Below, piece after piece: positions 44,645 through 57,030 of a stretch of 64,000 nt of DNA (position 1 is the stretch's first letter; every line of letters starts with the position of its first letter). The stretch is from Lantana camara (Eukaryota > Streptophyta > Magnoliopsida > Lamiales > Verbenaceae): the NCBI GenBank assembly GCA_037501455.1, contig CM074864.1:59704001-59768000 (forward strand), written 5' to 3'. The notes under the pieces are model-generated. The model did not search any database. It saw nothing but the letters and a program-made list of their open reading frames with translations, and was not told where the DNA came from. Position numbers and translations under genes: made by a program.

Positions 44645-45158
44645 TAACATGTTTTCCTCTCCTTTATCTTATGTATGATTTCAATAAGTTCCCTGGTAAA
44701 AAGCAGAATGGGATTAGGGACATTAATGTTGTAAGATATTTCAATGTTTGTGCGTGTGTTTTCTGCGTTATCCAAATTCCACTAATTAGTACATAGTTTT
44801 GTACATGTTTATTTTTGTCTAAGTTAGTTAACTGTATCTATTTCAGTGTAAAAGTGTGGCGATTAATGACAAAAAAAAAATATGAAAACTTATGTAAAAT
44901 GCCCTAACTTTTCAAGAAATGTGGGGTTGGATCAAAGCTGGAAAAGGTTATAAAGTGGGATGCAAGGAGATATCATGTTGTCATAAAATGTGCATGGAGG
45001 TTGAGTTGACTGTCTATGACTTTATTCCAATTATGCTTCAATATAATTTATATTCCTTTATTTTATATATATTATATAAATGCGTAGAAACCCATAATTC
45101 TAACCCCAACAACCAATACAGTGTAATGGGGAGAGAATGTTTTATATTTTTAGTGTAA
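44645..45158. other. ZIP 3' flank, non-coding
   Basis: This should include the 3' UTR of the ZIP gene. Otherwise it is AT-rich with no gene. Confidence 0.5.
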
Positions 45159-45204
45159 TCTATCTATATTATAAAATCACATAAGTTTCTTACAAAATGT
45201 TCAT

Positions 45205-45640
45205 CGCCTAAAATACCCTCTTAATAGTTCTATTAATAATTATTAGTTAGGGACAATTATGTAAATACATGTTATAAATTATTAAATTAAATACATTAAA
45301 AAGTATTTGTTTCAATAGGACTCTTCCGAAAAAAGAAGTCGCCTAAAATACCCTCTTAATAGTTCTATTAATAATTATTAGTTAGGGACAATTATGTAAA
45401 TACATGTTATAAATTATTAAATTAAATACATTAAAAAGTATTTATTTCAATAGGACTCTTCCGACAAGAGAATTATATAAGATGCTGATCGTCTAAAATA
45501 TCCTCATAATAATTATATTACTAATTATTAATTAGGGCCAATTATGTAAATACATATTATAAATTGTTAAATTAAATATATTAAAAGATATATTAATATA
45601 CTTTAGTCCCCCGGTTTTAATTCGTATAAATTGTTAAATT
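45205..45640. repeat. Tandem repeat, ~135 bp unit, three copies
   Basis: Copies start at 45205, 45340 and 45490 with CGCCTAAAATACCCTC or a variant. The first two are almost identical; the third is more diverged and slightly longer. A shorter duplicate of the TTTAGTCCCCCGGT segment follows at 45600-45690. Confidence 0.85.
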
Positions 45641-46289
45641 AAATATATGAAAAGATATATCAATATACTTTAGTCCCCCGGTGTTAATAGGTTGCAACAT
45701 AACTTCCTTTGTCAGAATTTAGACGGAAATAGTTATTCCTTTGATAATTCTTCAATTACCATTAATTCTAAAGAAATTAGATTTTTAATTTCATCGTGCA
45801 TGAAAGGTTTTCTTCTCAATTTCAGTTTCGTTTGTTTAAAAATAAGAGCATTTAATTTTCTAATATTTTTTTTTCCGATGTTATAGTCCACTAGGGATCT
45901 TCTAATTCTTGTGTGTGTTTTTTACTCATATTACATATTCAATTGTAATTATGGCTAATTCTTCTAATTATAATCAAATTTATGTATATTAGAAATATAA
46001 TTGGATAAGGTTTCCAAATTATAAAACACTATAGTGTAATCCTACTCAACGAGTCTAGACTACTAATAATTCTAATTCTAATCAGATTTTAATAAATCTC
46101 TTTTAATATCTATAAATACTAACCTAATACTTAAAATTTATAACAGAAAATTTTGTTTTTCTATCAACACGAGATTTGAGTATTTGGTTCAATCGAACAT
46201 CCTATACCAAAAGACATTTTGTTTTTCTATCAACACGGTTTTCTATCAACACTTACGCTACAATCGAACAAAAGAATACTATCATAATT

Positions 46290-46475
46290 TTAGGTAAATT
46301 CTTAAATTACATATCTTCTATTCAAAAGTGTGAAAAATATTGTGTTAGATACTTCTATCTCATCATATTTTTAGGTAAATTCTTAAATTACCTATCTTCT
46401 ATTCAAAAGTGTGTGATAAATATTGTGTTAGATACTTCTATCCAAAAGTGTATTTACCTAAATTGTGGAGTGTGA
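46290..46475. repeat. Tandem repeat, ~80 bp unit
   Basis: TTTTAGGTAAATTCTTAAAT, TATTCAAAAGTGTG and TGTTAGATACTTCTAT recur in the same order about 80 bp apart. The open frame over it is a by-product of the repeat. Confidence 0.6.
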
Positions 46476-46499
46476 TATTGTGTTAGATACTGTTCACTA

Positions 46500-47160
46500 G
46501 GAAATTAAAGAAAAAAAAAATGATATCTTTATATTCGTAAGGAGTGAATAAAATAACTAAATAACATGCCATTGGGAAAGATGGTTGCGCCAGCCATGAG
46601 TATGTTAGTAATTTTCTGTTTTACAACTCTTGATTATAGTAAATAGTCAAAAAGTTCATAAATAATATTAAAAAGTAGAGAAAGACTGATAAATATAAAG
46701 ATATCACTTTATACAACTCTTGATTATAGTAAATAGTCAAAAAGTCCATAAATAATATTAAAAAGTAGAGAAAGGCTGATAACCACCCCTGAGGTTAGGC
46801 CTAATTACAAACTGATCCCTATTCTTTTAAATATTACACTGTAGTCCCTATATTTCTTGTTTTGTGTGAGGTCCATTAATGAATTTTGTAAAAGTACACT
46901 TATGTCCATGAAGGTTTTGTGAGTGTTACACATAATGTATGACCAAAAATGCAAAATCATCCCTAAAAGTATACAAAAATTAACAAATTAACAAGGCGTG
47001 GGGACTACAATGTAATATTTAAAAGAATAGGGACCGACTTGCAATTAGGCCTAACCTCAGGGACCTGTATGTAATTATCCCTAAATATAAAGAAAATATT
47101 TAGATACTGCTCACGTAAGAAATTAAAGAAAAAAAAATGATATCTCTATATTCGTATCCT
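46500..47160. repeat. Duplicated AT-rich segments around a MITE
   Basis: A ~65 bp unit starting CAACTCTTGATTATAGTAAA occurs at 46625 and 46715. GAAATTAAAGAAAAAAAA followed by TGATATCT occurs at 46500 and 47110. Confidence 0.6.
46777..47084. mobile_element. MITE, family M, copy 1
   Basis: The ends are long inverted repeats: GAGGTTAGGCCTAATTACAA near 46791 pairs with the complement of the segment near 47043-47063, and TTCTTTTAAATATTACA pairs with its complement near 47005. The right end reads TAATTATCCCTAAA, a terminus shared with the copies at 47262 and 63109. Confidence 0.75.
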
Positions 47161-47261
47161 TTTTTTATAAATTAATACTCAAATATATAATTTTTATAAA
47201 TTTAAATTAATAGTAATTCACAAGCATTTAATTGGTGGGTCAACTATTTAAAATGATTATA

Positions 47262-47535
47262 TAATTGGTGGAGGTTTGACCTATACACACAAATTTCACC
47301 TGAAGTTTCAGAAATTACAAAAAGCTCCCTTGACGTACTGTATGATTCGGCCTAATGCATTCTATTGATAAGTAAGTTTCAAGAGCGAAGTAGGATATTT
47401 ATAAAAACAATATTCATCAATTCGGATGTAATATACATATTTTAATGTGGAAAGTTTTGTAATTTCTCAAACTTTAGGGAAATTTTGTGCAATTAGGTCA
47501 AACCTTAGGGTAAGCTCGTGTAACTATCCCTAAAT
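47262..47535. mobile_element. MITE, family M, copy 2
   Basis: It opens near GGAGGTTTGACCTATACACA and closes with GTGTAACTATCCCTAAAT. The inner arms AAATTACAAAAAGCTCCCTT and the complementary segment near 47457 pair loosely. It is more decayed than copy 1. Confidence 0.6.
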
Positions 47536-47638
47536 TTTTTAGATTCTTAAAAAAAAACTAGACCTAATAAAAGATAAAAGAAGGGTAGGAAAGACTTTCT
47601 TTATTTGAAGAACGCTACTTTAATTAGCTTAACTCATC

Positions 47639-47902
47639 ACACTTCCCTAACATCCTTAACTCCTCTCCACTCACCCTCACACGCATATATAATCGACAGA
47701 GTCACAAAACCTCCATGCCTTTTCAGCTCCATCCTCAGAATTTTAGAAATCTTTTCAGCAAGATCTCTCCTTTCATGGATTTTGCAGCCATTGAGGAAAG
47801 CTCCAATAGTTGAATCAGTGATGTCCGCCCCAATTTGTTTAACAATATCATAAGCCTCCTCTATTCTCCCATAACAGCACAGAAGATCAATAAGACATGA
47901 GT
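47639..47902 (-). pseudogene. PPR protein C-terminal fragment
   Basis: On the minus strand a frame reads HYSCLIDLLCCYGRIEEAYD, then FLNGCKIHERRDLAEKI, and ends in a stop at 47639. The helix-turn-helix spacing, the HY-S/A-C-L-I/V-D-L-L start and the GC-K/R-IH turn are those of the last repeats and E region of a PLS-class pentatricopeptide repeat protein, which binds organellar RNA. No further upstream repeats are readable, so it is a fragment. The + strand open frame here is its shadow. Confidence 0.65.
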
Positions 47903-48619
47903 AATGCTTATAATGTAAAAATAGGATTCTTCATAAAATATAATTAAAACTCCTTCAATTTAGAAAATATAAAAATGTACTAGAGTGATGAATACAAGCT
48001 CAAAAAAATAAAATTTCTATTATCAAATGAAACACATTACCTTTCTCTACATGCACATACAAATATTCGTGTTTAAGAAATATTACTCATTAGATTATGA
48101 GTATAATCAAACGTAACATTGTCACATTAGTTGATGTTAAATGTGTGATTAACACTTACGAAAAAAAAAGTGAGAGTTTGTCGAAAGGACCTAGAGCAAA
48201 TATAACTAGATAGTACCCTATCATGTCGGTAGTAGAGAAAGATATACAGTGACCATGGAAGAAGTTATGGTATAAAATTAGGAGGTTTGGATGAGGCTTA
48301 TACTTACCCTAAAAACTAATTAGTACATATTACCAATAATAATTTTGTATTTTAATTAATTAATTAATTAAAATAATAATTAAATTTCACATGAGATCTC
48401 ATTAGTATATTTAAAATTTAAAAATTTGATATTTTCAAATAATTTTATTTTAATATTTTAATAATTAAAAATTTTAGATACTTGAAGTTGGAATCATTGT
48501 TCTAATACAATGGTCAATTTGCACTTTTTAATATGCTCAAAAAAAAAAAAAAAAGAAGTTTTCTTAAAAAGAATTTTCAAATGTTATATATAAGAAAAAC
48601 AAGATAAATATTGAATAGA
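47903..48619. other. AT-rich non-coding region
   Basis: No gene. Poly-A at 48540-48554. I see no clear structure. Confidence 0.4.
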
Positions 48620-51530
48620 TTTGAAGAAAGAATTGATGGCGGAATTTAACAAACTATTGAAACAAGAAGATATTATTTGGTTTCAAAAGTCGAGAATTAA
48701 CAGACTCCATTTGGGGATAAAAATACACGTTTTTTTCATCTCTCAAACGTAACCAGAAGGAAGAATTGTGTAAATGCTTAAAAATAGGTGATGAGCGGAA
48801 TAATGACCAACTAAAGCAACACACTTGGGAGTACTATACCAAACTATTCAATGGATATACCATCGAATGGTCACGAACCTTAGGGTGGTAGCGGAAATAT
48901 AACTTGGCAAGAACGACCTCAAATGAGGAAACCTTAAGGGTAGTGAAGAGCATCCACCCATATTAAATGTTAGGATCAGATGGTTTCTAATCATACTTTT
49001 TCAAGACCTATTAGGACATAACAAGAGACTCTCGGTGATGAAATTCACAAATGATTGCATGAAGAGAAAATCAATTCCCATGTAGGCTTGCCAAATGTTT
49101 ATTTGCCATATTTCGAAAGTTAATGCTAAAAAAAAAAAAAAAAAAAAAAAAAAGGAATTTTGACCCATTACAATATCTTGGTACTTCAAGAAGTGTTACA
49201 CACATTACATCATTCCAAAGACAAAAATGGGGCATGGTGCTAAAATTGGATCTTGAAAAGAAATACGGCAAAGTTTGGTGGAATTTTCTAAGGGAAACTC
49301 TAACTTTCTTCGAATCCCAACAAAAATCATCAATATCATCATGAGCGGAGTGGAGGGGATAAAATCGGAGATTCTATGGAATGGTGAACTGACGGAGGTT
49401 ATACAGATAACATGTGGCTTTAGACAATGGGATCCACTCTCGCTTTATTTGTTTGTGCTTTGTACGAAAAGATTTATGTATATGGTTGAGAAAGTTGTTT
49501 CGACCAAATAATGGAGACTAATTGCGGTATGTTAGGGGGACCCTTAGACCTCATATTTAATTCGCTTTTTGGGGATGATTTAATATTTTGAGCCAAAGTT
49601 AAGATGGATGAAGCGATGTGCATTTAAAGTGAGGTTTAGGCATTTGCAAGGTACCAGACCTCAAATTGAAATTGATCAGATCACACGTATTGTTCGCACC
49701 TTATGTATCAAATAATTTAGAACAACAGGTTAGTAAAATTTTGGGTATGGAAAGTATAACCAACTTAGAGAAATAGGGGGTGCAGACGAATTTTAATCGA
49801 AACTATAGTGAGCTTTTCTCAAAGGTGATTGAGAGGGCAAAAAAGCTCATTCAGGATAGAAAGCCAAAATGCTAAACATTGTCAGACAATTACATTTATT
49901 CGGTTTATCATGAGCTCAAATTCCATCTAACATATGTCTACGAATTGACTCACCAATCACACGTGCGATAAACTTAGTCGACTCAATCGCAAGTTTCTTT
50001 GGGTGACTAATATAACAAAGAAATTAACTCATATTATAGTGTGAAACAAGGTGACTAAAAAGAAGCGAGAATGAGAAATGGGTATTAGAGAAGCCAAAAA
50101 AAATAGCGATGTTCGCTAAAATAGGATGGGGAATGCTCAACAAGAAGACAATGCTGCGGAGTTCGATATATAAGAAAATATATTTAAAAGAGGGGGGAAG
50201 GGATATTCTTGAAAGTAAGCCTCAACTTTTGGCTTCTCGACCATGAAAGAGGATTGTTAGAAGTATTTGGTTCGGTAAACCATTTTACAAATATTGGAAG
50301 ATTGGAAACGGTGATGGGGTGTCTTTATAGAATGATAGATGGTTATCACAAGAAAAACTAACCGACATATTGAAAGATAATATTTATGAGGAGAATAAAG
50401 TTTTTATGACATATGATCTCATTGGAATATATAAAAAATAGAACATAACTAAGCTGAAAATCAAAGGAGACGAAAATTAAATATAAATAATATAAAGTAT
50501 GGTGAAACTAATGGTAATTCCTCCAATAAAATAACCTATAATCTACTTTATGGTATCGAATGAGATATGCGAGAAAATACTAGAAACAAATTTAGAAATT
50601 ATCTTGCCCTTAAAAGTTCAAGATTTTCTTGTGACTTTGCCAGCATGACTGCTTGCACATGAATGCATTGAAGTATGACTGAAAATTTAGGGAAACTGAT
50701 ATATGTACATGTTGATGTACAAGACGTGAAGATGTGGATCACGTGTTGAGAAGCTGTCTGCTTGCATTTCAGGTATGGAACAAGATTGTTGATATATAGA
50801 CTGTTCGAAATCTTCGTGACTTGTAAGGTTCGAAATGGCTCGAAGAGAGCTTTTAACAACAAAGTTCAGAGCAACATGTTACCAGAAGGTCCTGGGTAGA
50901 TTGTCTTGATCTCAACGCTCTACAATCTTTGAAAAATACGAAACTGATGAAGCTACTAGAATATTATGAAGTCTAGAAATATCATTCTTCACCACATAAA
51001 AGAGTTACCTGAGTCCTTGGTACTAATTAGTGAGGACAAAAAATATAGGCAAAAGAAAACATGCGTTGAGTTGCCTTGGAATAAACGTGAGAAGGGATGG
51101 GTAAAACAAGATTTAGATGAAAGTTTTATAGCCACATCAGCAATGCTTCGACTAGGAGCATCATTCAAGATGACGGTGGAAGATGGGTGATAAGATACTC
51201 TATAAATTTTGGTAGAGTTTCAACAAAAGTGATGAAGTTATTAGGCTTACGTGAAGGATTAAAGCTAGCTCGGGAGAGATGCATTATGAAGATTAATATG
51301 GAGATTGATTCGGAGATGGTGGTGAAATGTATCATAAAGAAGGATTATAAAGAGCACCCCATGAAAAATTTAATATTTGATTACCGAAATTTACTCCTCA
51401 AGCTCTAGGAAGCTCAGATTGAGCATATCCTGATAGGAAGAAACATTATGGTGGATAAATTAGTGAGGATAGACCACAAGGTTCGAAATGGTTACTGAGT
51501 CTAGGATGGTCTACCAACGGACTTGAATAA
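48620..51530 (+). pseudogene. Degenerate LINE, copy 1 (RT, zinc region, RNase H)
   Basis: The remains of a plant L1-type non-LTR element, with many stops and shifts. Near 49275-49511 RT motifs survive (SEILWNGELTEV, FRQWDPLSLYLFVLCTKR); the usual RQGDPLSP is altered. Around 49530-49585 a degraded FADD-like region follows. 50590-50800 (+) matches the RT-associated zinc region. 51090-51480 encodes an RNase H-like domain (GWVKQDLDESF, VMKLLGLREGLKLARERC, MEIDSEMVVKCI). A poly-A run at 49130-49153 interrupts the RT part. Confidence 0.7.
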
Positions 51531-51539
51531 TTCTTAATT

Positions 51540-52125
51540 TGAGGCTACTATTCCTCTGTTGGTTTACAAAAAATCCAATACATTAACATACAAATGTGAA
51601 GAGGGTGATTCTTACAGAAAATGCAATAACCTTTACATTTTGAGTTATAGCAAAGAAACATTTCAAAACTTTATTTAAAAATCAAAGATAAATCACAAAT
51701 TATATTAATGAAAACCAAATTATAGAAAGAATAAAGTACATATAATTAACATAGTATTTTATATGATCTTTTAAATTTTTTAATTTAAATTTTATATATG
51801 TCTTTTCATATACATTATCCATTTTAAATATTTTATTTTTATACAGTAACATAATTTCAAATATATATTTTGATTGTTTCTTTATGAATCGAATATTTTT
51901 CTAATTTAAATTTTTACTTATTAGATATGATTTGAAAGGGAAATTTCAAATAAAATGTTTTGTATGTGTAGTTTTACAAAACCAAATTGATTCATTAAAA
52001 ATTTTATTATATTTATTTAATTAAATTAGATACTTTTAATAAATTAATTTACTCAATAAACATAATAATTAAACTAATCGAAATAAACTGAATGATAAAT
52101 GTGCAATGCATGTTGATTTTGCTAG
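51540..52125 (+). mobile_element. Helitron-like 3' region, copy 1
   Basis: A ~590 bp AT-rich segment also found at 57030-57575 and, in its last part, at 57960-58140. Here it ends with a weak hairpin (ATGTGCAATGCATGT) and CTAG at 52122-52125. The clean version at 58114-58140 suggests a Helitron terminus. Confidence 0.4.
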
Positions 52126-52179
52126 AAATCCAACATATAAAAAATACAAACTTTTAACGTGCATCAAATAAATACCTAT

Positions 52180-53535
52180 ACAGAGGCTATGCAGATAACA
52201 TGTGACAATAGACCTGTGGATCCACTCTCGCTTTATTTTTTTGTGCTTTGTATAGAAAGATTTATATATATGATTGAGATAGTTGTTTCGACCAAATAAT
52301 GGAGGCCAATTGCGGTATGTCTAGGGGACCCTTAGATCTCACACTTGTCTTTTAAAGATGACTTAATATTTTGAGCTAAAGTTACTGTGGATGGAGCGAT
52401 GTGCATTTAAAGTGAGGTTTAGGCGTTTGCAAGGTACCAGACCTCAAATTGAACTTGAGCAAATCACACGTATTATTCGCACCTTGTGTCAAATAATATA
52501 GAACAACATGTTAGTGAAATTTTGGGTATGGAAAGTACAACCAACTTAGGGAACTAGGGGGGTGCAGACGAACTTTGGTCGAAATTATAGTAAGCTTTTT
52601 TCGATGGTGATTGAGAGAGTAAAAAACTCCTTCAGGATAGAAAGCCAAAATGCTAAATATTGTTTGACAATTACATTTATTCGGTTTATCATGAGCTCGA
52701 ATCCCATCTACCATATACCTACGAATAGGCTCCCCAATCACACGTGCGATAAACTTGATCGACTCAATCGTAAGTTTCTTTCGGTGACTAATATAACAAA
52801 GAAATGAACCCATCTTATAAGGTGAAAGAAGTTGACTAGAAAGAAGTGAGAATGAGGATTGGGAGTTTTAAAAAGCAAAAAAAAAAAAAAATAGTATAGC
52901 GATGTTTACTAAAATAGGATGGGGAATGCTCAACAAGAAGAAAACACAGCGGAGCTAGATACATAAGAAAAGATATTTAAAAGAGGGAGAAGAGATATTC
53001 TTGAAAGTAAGCCTCAACTTTTGGCTCCTCGAGTGTGAAAGAGAATTGTTAGAAGTATTTGGTTGGCAGAACCGTTTTACAAATATTGAAGGATTGAAAA
53101 CAGTGACGGGGTGCCTTTATAGAATGATAGATGGTTACCACTAGGCAGACAAACCGATGTATTGAAAGATAACATTTATGAGAAGAATAAAGTTCTTATG
53201 ACATATGATCTCATTGGAATAGATAAAAAATGGAACATAGCTAAATTGAAAACAAAAGGGGACAAAAATTAAATATAAATAATATAAAGTTTGGTGAAAC
53301 TAACGATAATTTCTTCTATAAAATGGCCTATAGTCTACTAATGGCCCAAATTTTTAGTCAAAAACTCATGAATGCATTGAAGTATGACTGAAAATTTGGG
53401 GAAAACGATATAAGTACAAGTTGTTGTACAAGATGTAAAGATGTGAACCACGTGCTGAGAGGCTGTCCGTTCACATTTCGAGTGCGGAACAAGATTGTTG
53501 ATATATAGACTGGTCGAAATCTTTGTGGCTTGTAA
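52180..53535 (+). pseudogene. Degenerate LINE, copy 2 (partial)
   Basis: This repeats the middle of copy 1: GATCCACTCTCGCTTTATTT at 52218 corresponds to the RT motif near 49430, and GTGATTGAGAGAGTAAAAAA and downstream text correspond to ~49820 onward. It ends within the zinc region. From 52891 on it is almost identical to 55680-56324. Confidence 0.65.
52891..53535 (+). repeat. 645 bp duplicated segment, left copy
   Basis: Collinear without indels with 55680-56324 (offset 2789). I noticed only two base differences near the end (53449 and 53507), while the surrounding LINE copies are clearly diverged. Confidence 0.85.
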
Positions 53536-54439
53536 AGATTGTTGTTATAACTAATACTAATATAATTTTAATTATCTAAATCCAACTAACCATATAATCT
53601 TCCTTTAGTTTATATGATAAAATATAAACTAAATACTTCGAAACACGAATAGCGTTTTTGGTTTCTTAATTCTACAATTTAGAATTGTAGGTTCTCAGAC
53701 CAAAGTTACTTTAAATTAAGAATACTAAGAAAACTCAATATGTGTGCATATAAAAATAAGATATAAACTAATTTTATACATAATTTTTACAATATTCGAT
53801 TAAACATTTATATAAATATACTCTTTTAATTATTTCTACTATAGTTATAAAATCAATTATAAAAAAAATAAACATAAATCTGAAATAATACTCACTAGAA
53901 GATTACAAATAAAAAAATAGAATGCAAGATCAAATGACAAAGAGAATATAAAAAAGAGATAAATTAAATAAAAAAGAAATAAAGAGTAGTTGGTTTAAAA
54001 AAAAGAATTACTTGATTTTAATGTATATGCACATGCATACCAAAATTAAGAACGACTTGAAATATCTTCACAAATTTATGTGAGAATTAATAAAGCGTAA
54101 TGGTAACAAAATTTTGAAGATTAGATTAAAAATTTCAAGATGTTAGATTTGGTGTGAGTTCAAGAAACGATATGGAAATTTTTTTAATTTAATCTAAATG
54201 AGATTGATCCAATAGTTATCAATTTATTTTTACATTCTCCAAAGTAGCAATATACAACTGATTGACCGAATCTAAACTTGAAGGACATTTTGAATTGGGA
54301 TCATTGCTCAGAAACAATGGTTCTTGAACAATTTTCAATGTGCTCGAAAAGCAAAAAAAAATACAAAAATACAAAAATACAAAAATACAAAGAATTTCTA
54401 AATAATTATGCATGATACACACAATGTAAATATTCAAAT
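53536..54439. other. AT-rich non-coding region
   Basis: No gene. A short (AAAATAC)n-like repeat lies at 54356-54391. Confidence 0.4.
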
Positions 54440-57030
54440 GATTTGGAGGAAGAATTGAGGGCAGAATATAATAAACTATTGCAACAAAAAGAGATTATTT
54501 GGTTTAAGAGTTGAGAATTAATTGGCTCAAATTTAGGGATAAACAAACAAGTTTCTTTCATCTGTCAGCCATAATGAGAAGAAGAAGGAATCAGATGAAT
54601 GCTCTGAAAATAGACAATGAATGAGCAACCAACAAAGATTATAGGGTGTTTATTTGTCTAATTTCAAAAATTAATGCTCGACAAAAATAAACGAGTTTTA
54701 GCCAATTACGTTGTGCAGCATATTGCTCAAAATAATCACCAAGATGGTTATACTTCGTTTAAACCGTATATTAAAAAAAATTGCGGGATCAAACTAGAAT
54801 AGCTTAATTCCCGACCAAGGCACCTATTACAATATTTTGATGCCTGAATAAGTGTTTACGAATGCTACATCACTCCAACGATAAAAAATGGGCATGGTGC
54901 TGAAATTGAATATTGAAACAGCGTATGAAAAAACCCAGTGAAATTTCTAAAAAGACTTTTAACTTTCTTCAAATTCCCGACGAAAATCATCAATATCATT
55001 ATGAGCAGAATATAGAGGATACAATCGGAGATTCTATAGAATGGTGAACCAACGGAGGTTGTACGGATGTGTGGGATTAGATAAGGTAATCACGTTTGGT
55101 TTATTTGTTTGTAATATGTATGGAACAACTTACATATATAATTGAAGAGACCATTTCGGCCGGACCTGGAAGCCAATTTTGGTATATTAGAGAAGCTCTT
55201 ACATGATATCACACTTGCCTTTTGCGGACGACTTAATATTGGGAGTCAAACCTATCGTGGATGGAGCAAAGTGCATTAAAAGTGTGGTTGAGACGTTTTG
55301 CAAGGAGTTGGACCTCAAATTAAACTTATGCAAATCACATGTGTTGTTTGCACCTTATGCGACAAATGATTTAAAGCAGTAGGTTAGTCGAATTCTGGGC
55401 ATGGAAAATACAGACAACTTAAGGAACTATTTGGAGGGTGCAAATGAACTTTAGTTGTAATTATAATGAGCATTTCCCGATTGTGATTAATAGAGTCGAA
55501 AAACATCTCTTGGGATAGAAAGCCAAAATGACAAATATTTATTGACGAATGACACTTATTAAGTCCATCACGATCTCGATCTCCATCAACCACATGCACA
55601 CAAATTGGCTCCCTAATCAGATGTATGATAATTGGTGGTGGTTTGATCAAAGTTGGAAAATACTTGATGATCAAGTAAAATAGTATAGCGATGTTTACTA
55701 AAATAGGATGGGGAATGCTCAACAAGAAGAAAACACAGCGGAGCTAGATACATAAGAAAAGATATTTAAAAGAGGGAGAAGAGATATTCTTGAAAGTAAG
55801 CCTCAACTTTTGGCTCCTCGAGTGTGAAAGAGAATTGTTAGAAGTATTTGGTTGGCAGAACCGTTTTACAAATATTGAAGGATTGAAAACAGTGACGGGG
55901 TGCCTTTATAGAATGATAGATGGTTACCACTAGGCAGACAAACCGATGTATTGAAAGATAACATTTATGAGAAGAATAAAGTTCTTATGACATATGATCT
56001 CATTGGAATAGATAAAAAATGGAACATAGCTAAATTGAAAACAAAAGGGGACAAAAATTAAATATAAATAATATAAAGTTTGGTGAAACTAACGATAATT
56101 TCTTCTATAAAATGGCCTATAGTCTACTAATGGCCCAAATTTTTAGTCAAAAACTCATGAATGCATTGAAGTATGACTGAAAATTTGGGGAAAACGATAT
56201 AAGTACAAGTTGTTGTACAAGATGTAAAGATGTGAATCACGTGCTGAGAGGCTGTCCGTTCACATTTCGAGTGTGGAACAAGATTGTTGATATATAGACT
56301 GGTCGAAATCTTTGTGGCTTGTAAGGTTCGGAATGACTCGAAAAAAGATTTTAACAATAAAGTTTAGAGCAACATGTTACCATAATGTCTTGGGTAGATT
56401 GCCTTGTTCTCAACACTCTGCAATCTTTGAAAAGCACGAAACTGATTAAGCTATTAGAATATTATGAAGTCTAGAAACGTCACTCTTCACCACATAAATG
56501 AGTTACCTGAGTCCTTGGTACTAATTGGTGAGGACAAAAAACGTAAGCAAAAGAAAAAATTCGAGAAGGGATGGGTGAAACAAGATTTAGATGGAAGCTT
56601 TTATAGCCACACCAGCAATGCTTCGACTAGGAGCGTCATTCAAGATGACAATGGAAGATGGGTGCTAAGATACTCTATAAATATTGGTAGAGTTCCAACA
56701 AAAATGACGAAGTTATTAGGCTTACATGAGGGATTAAAGCTAGATTGGGATTGAGAGGCGCATTCTGATGAAGATTAATATGGAGATTGATCCGGAACGT
56801 TGGTGAAATGCATAACAAAGAAGGATTACAAAAAGCAACCCATAAAAAATTTAATATTTGATTGCCAAAATTTACTCCTCAGGCCCCTAGGAAGCTCGGA
56901 TTGAGCACATCCTGAGAGAAAGAAACATCATGGTGGATAAATCAGTGAGAATAGACCACAAGATTCAAGATGGTTATTGGGTGTAGGATGGTCCACCAAC
57001 AGAGTTGAATAAGTCTTAGTTTGAGGTTAC
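54440..57030 (+). pseudogene. Degenerate LINE, copy 3
   Basis: The same family as copy 1, from the pre-RT region (54440) through RT remnants (TTCTATAGAATGGTGAACCA near 55032) to the RNase H domain at 56560-56780 (GWVKQDLDGSF, GRVPTKMTKLLGLHEGLKL). Many stops. It includes the right copy of the 645 bp duplication. Followed by a Helitron-like 3' region as in copy 1. Confidence 0.68.
55680..56324 (+). repeat. 645 bp duplicated segment, right copy
   Basis: Partner of 52891-53535; see there. Confidence 0.85.

Noticed and set aside
45205..45640. CRISPR-like array
   Set aside because: The units are directly adjacent with no unique spacers, and the DNA is from a plant nucleus.
47605..47853. An 82-codon + strand frame
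   Set aside because: It is the antisense of the PPR fragment, which has the recognisable motif on the minus strand.
49123..49344. A frame starting with a long lysine run
   Set aside because: The run is translated poly-A, and the remainder is part of the decayed LINE.
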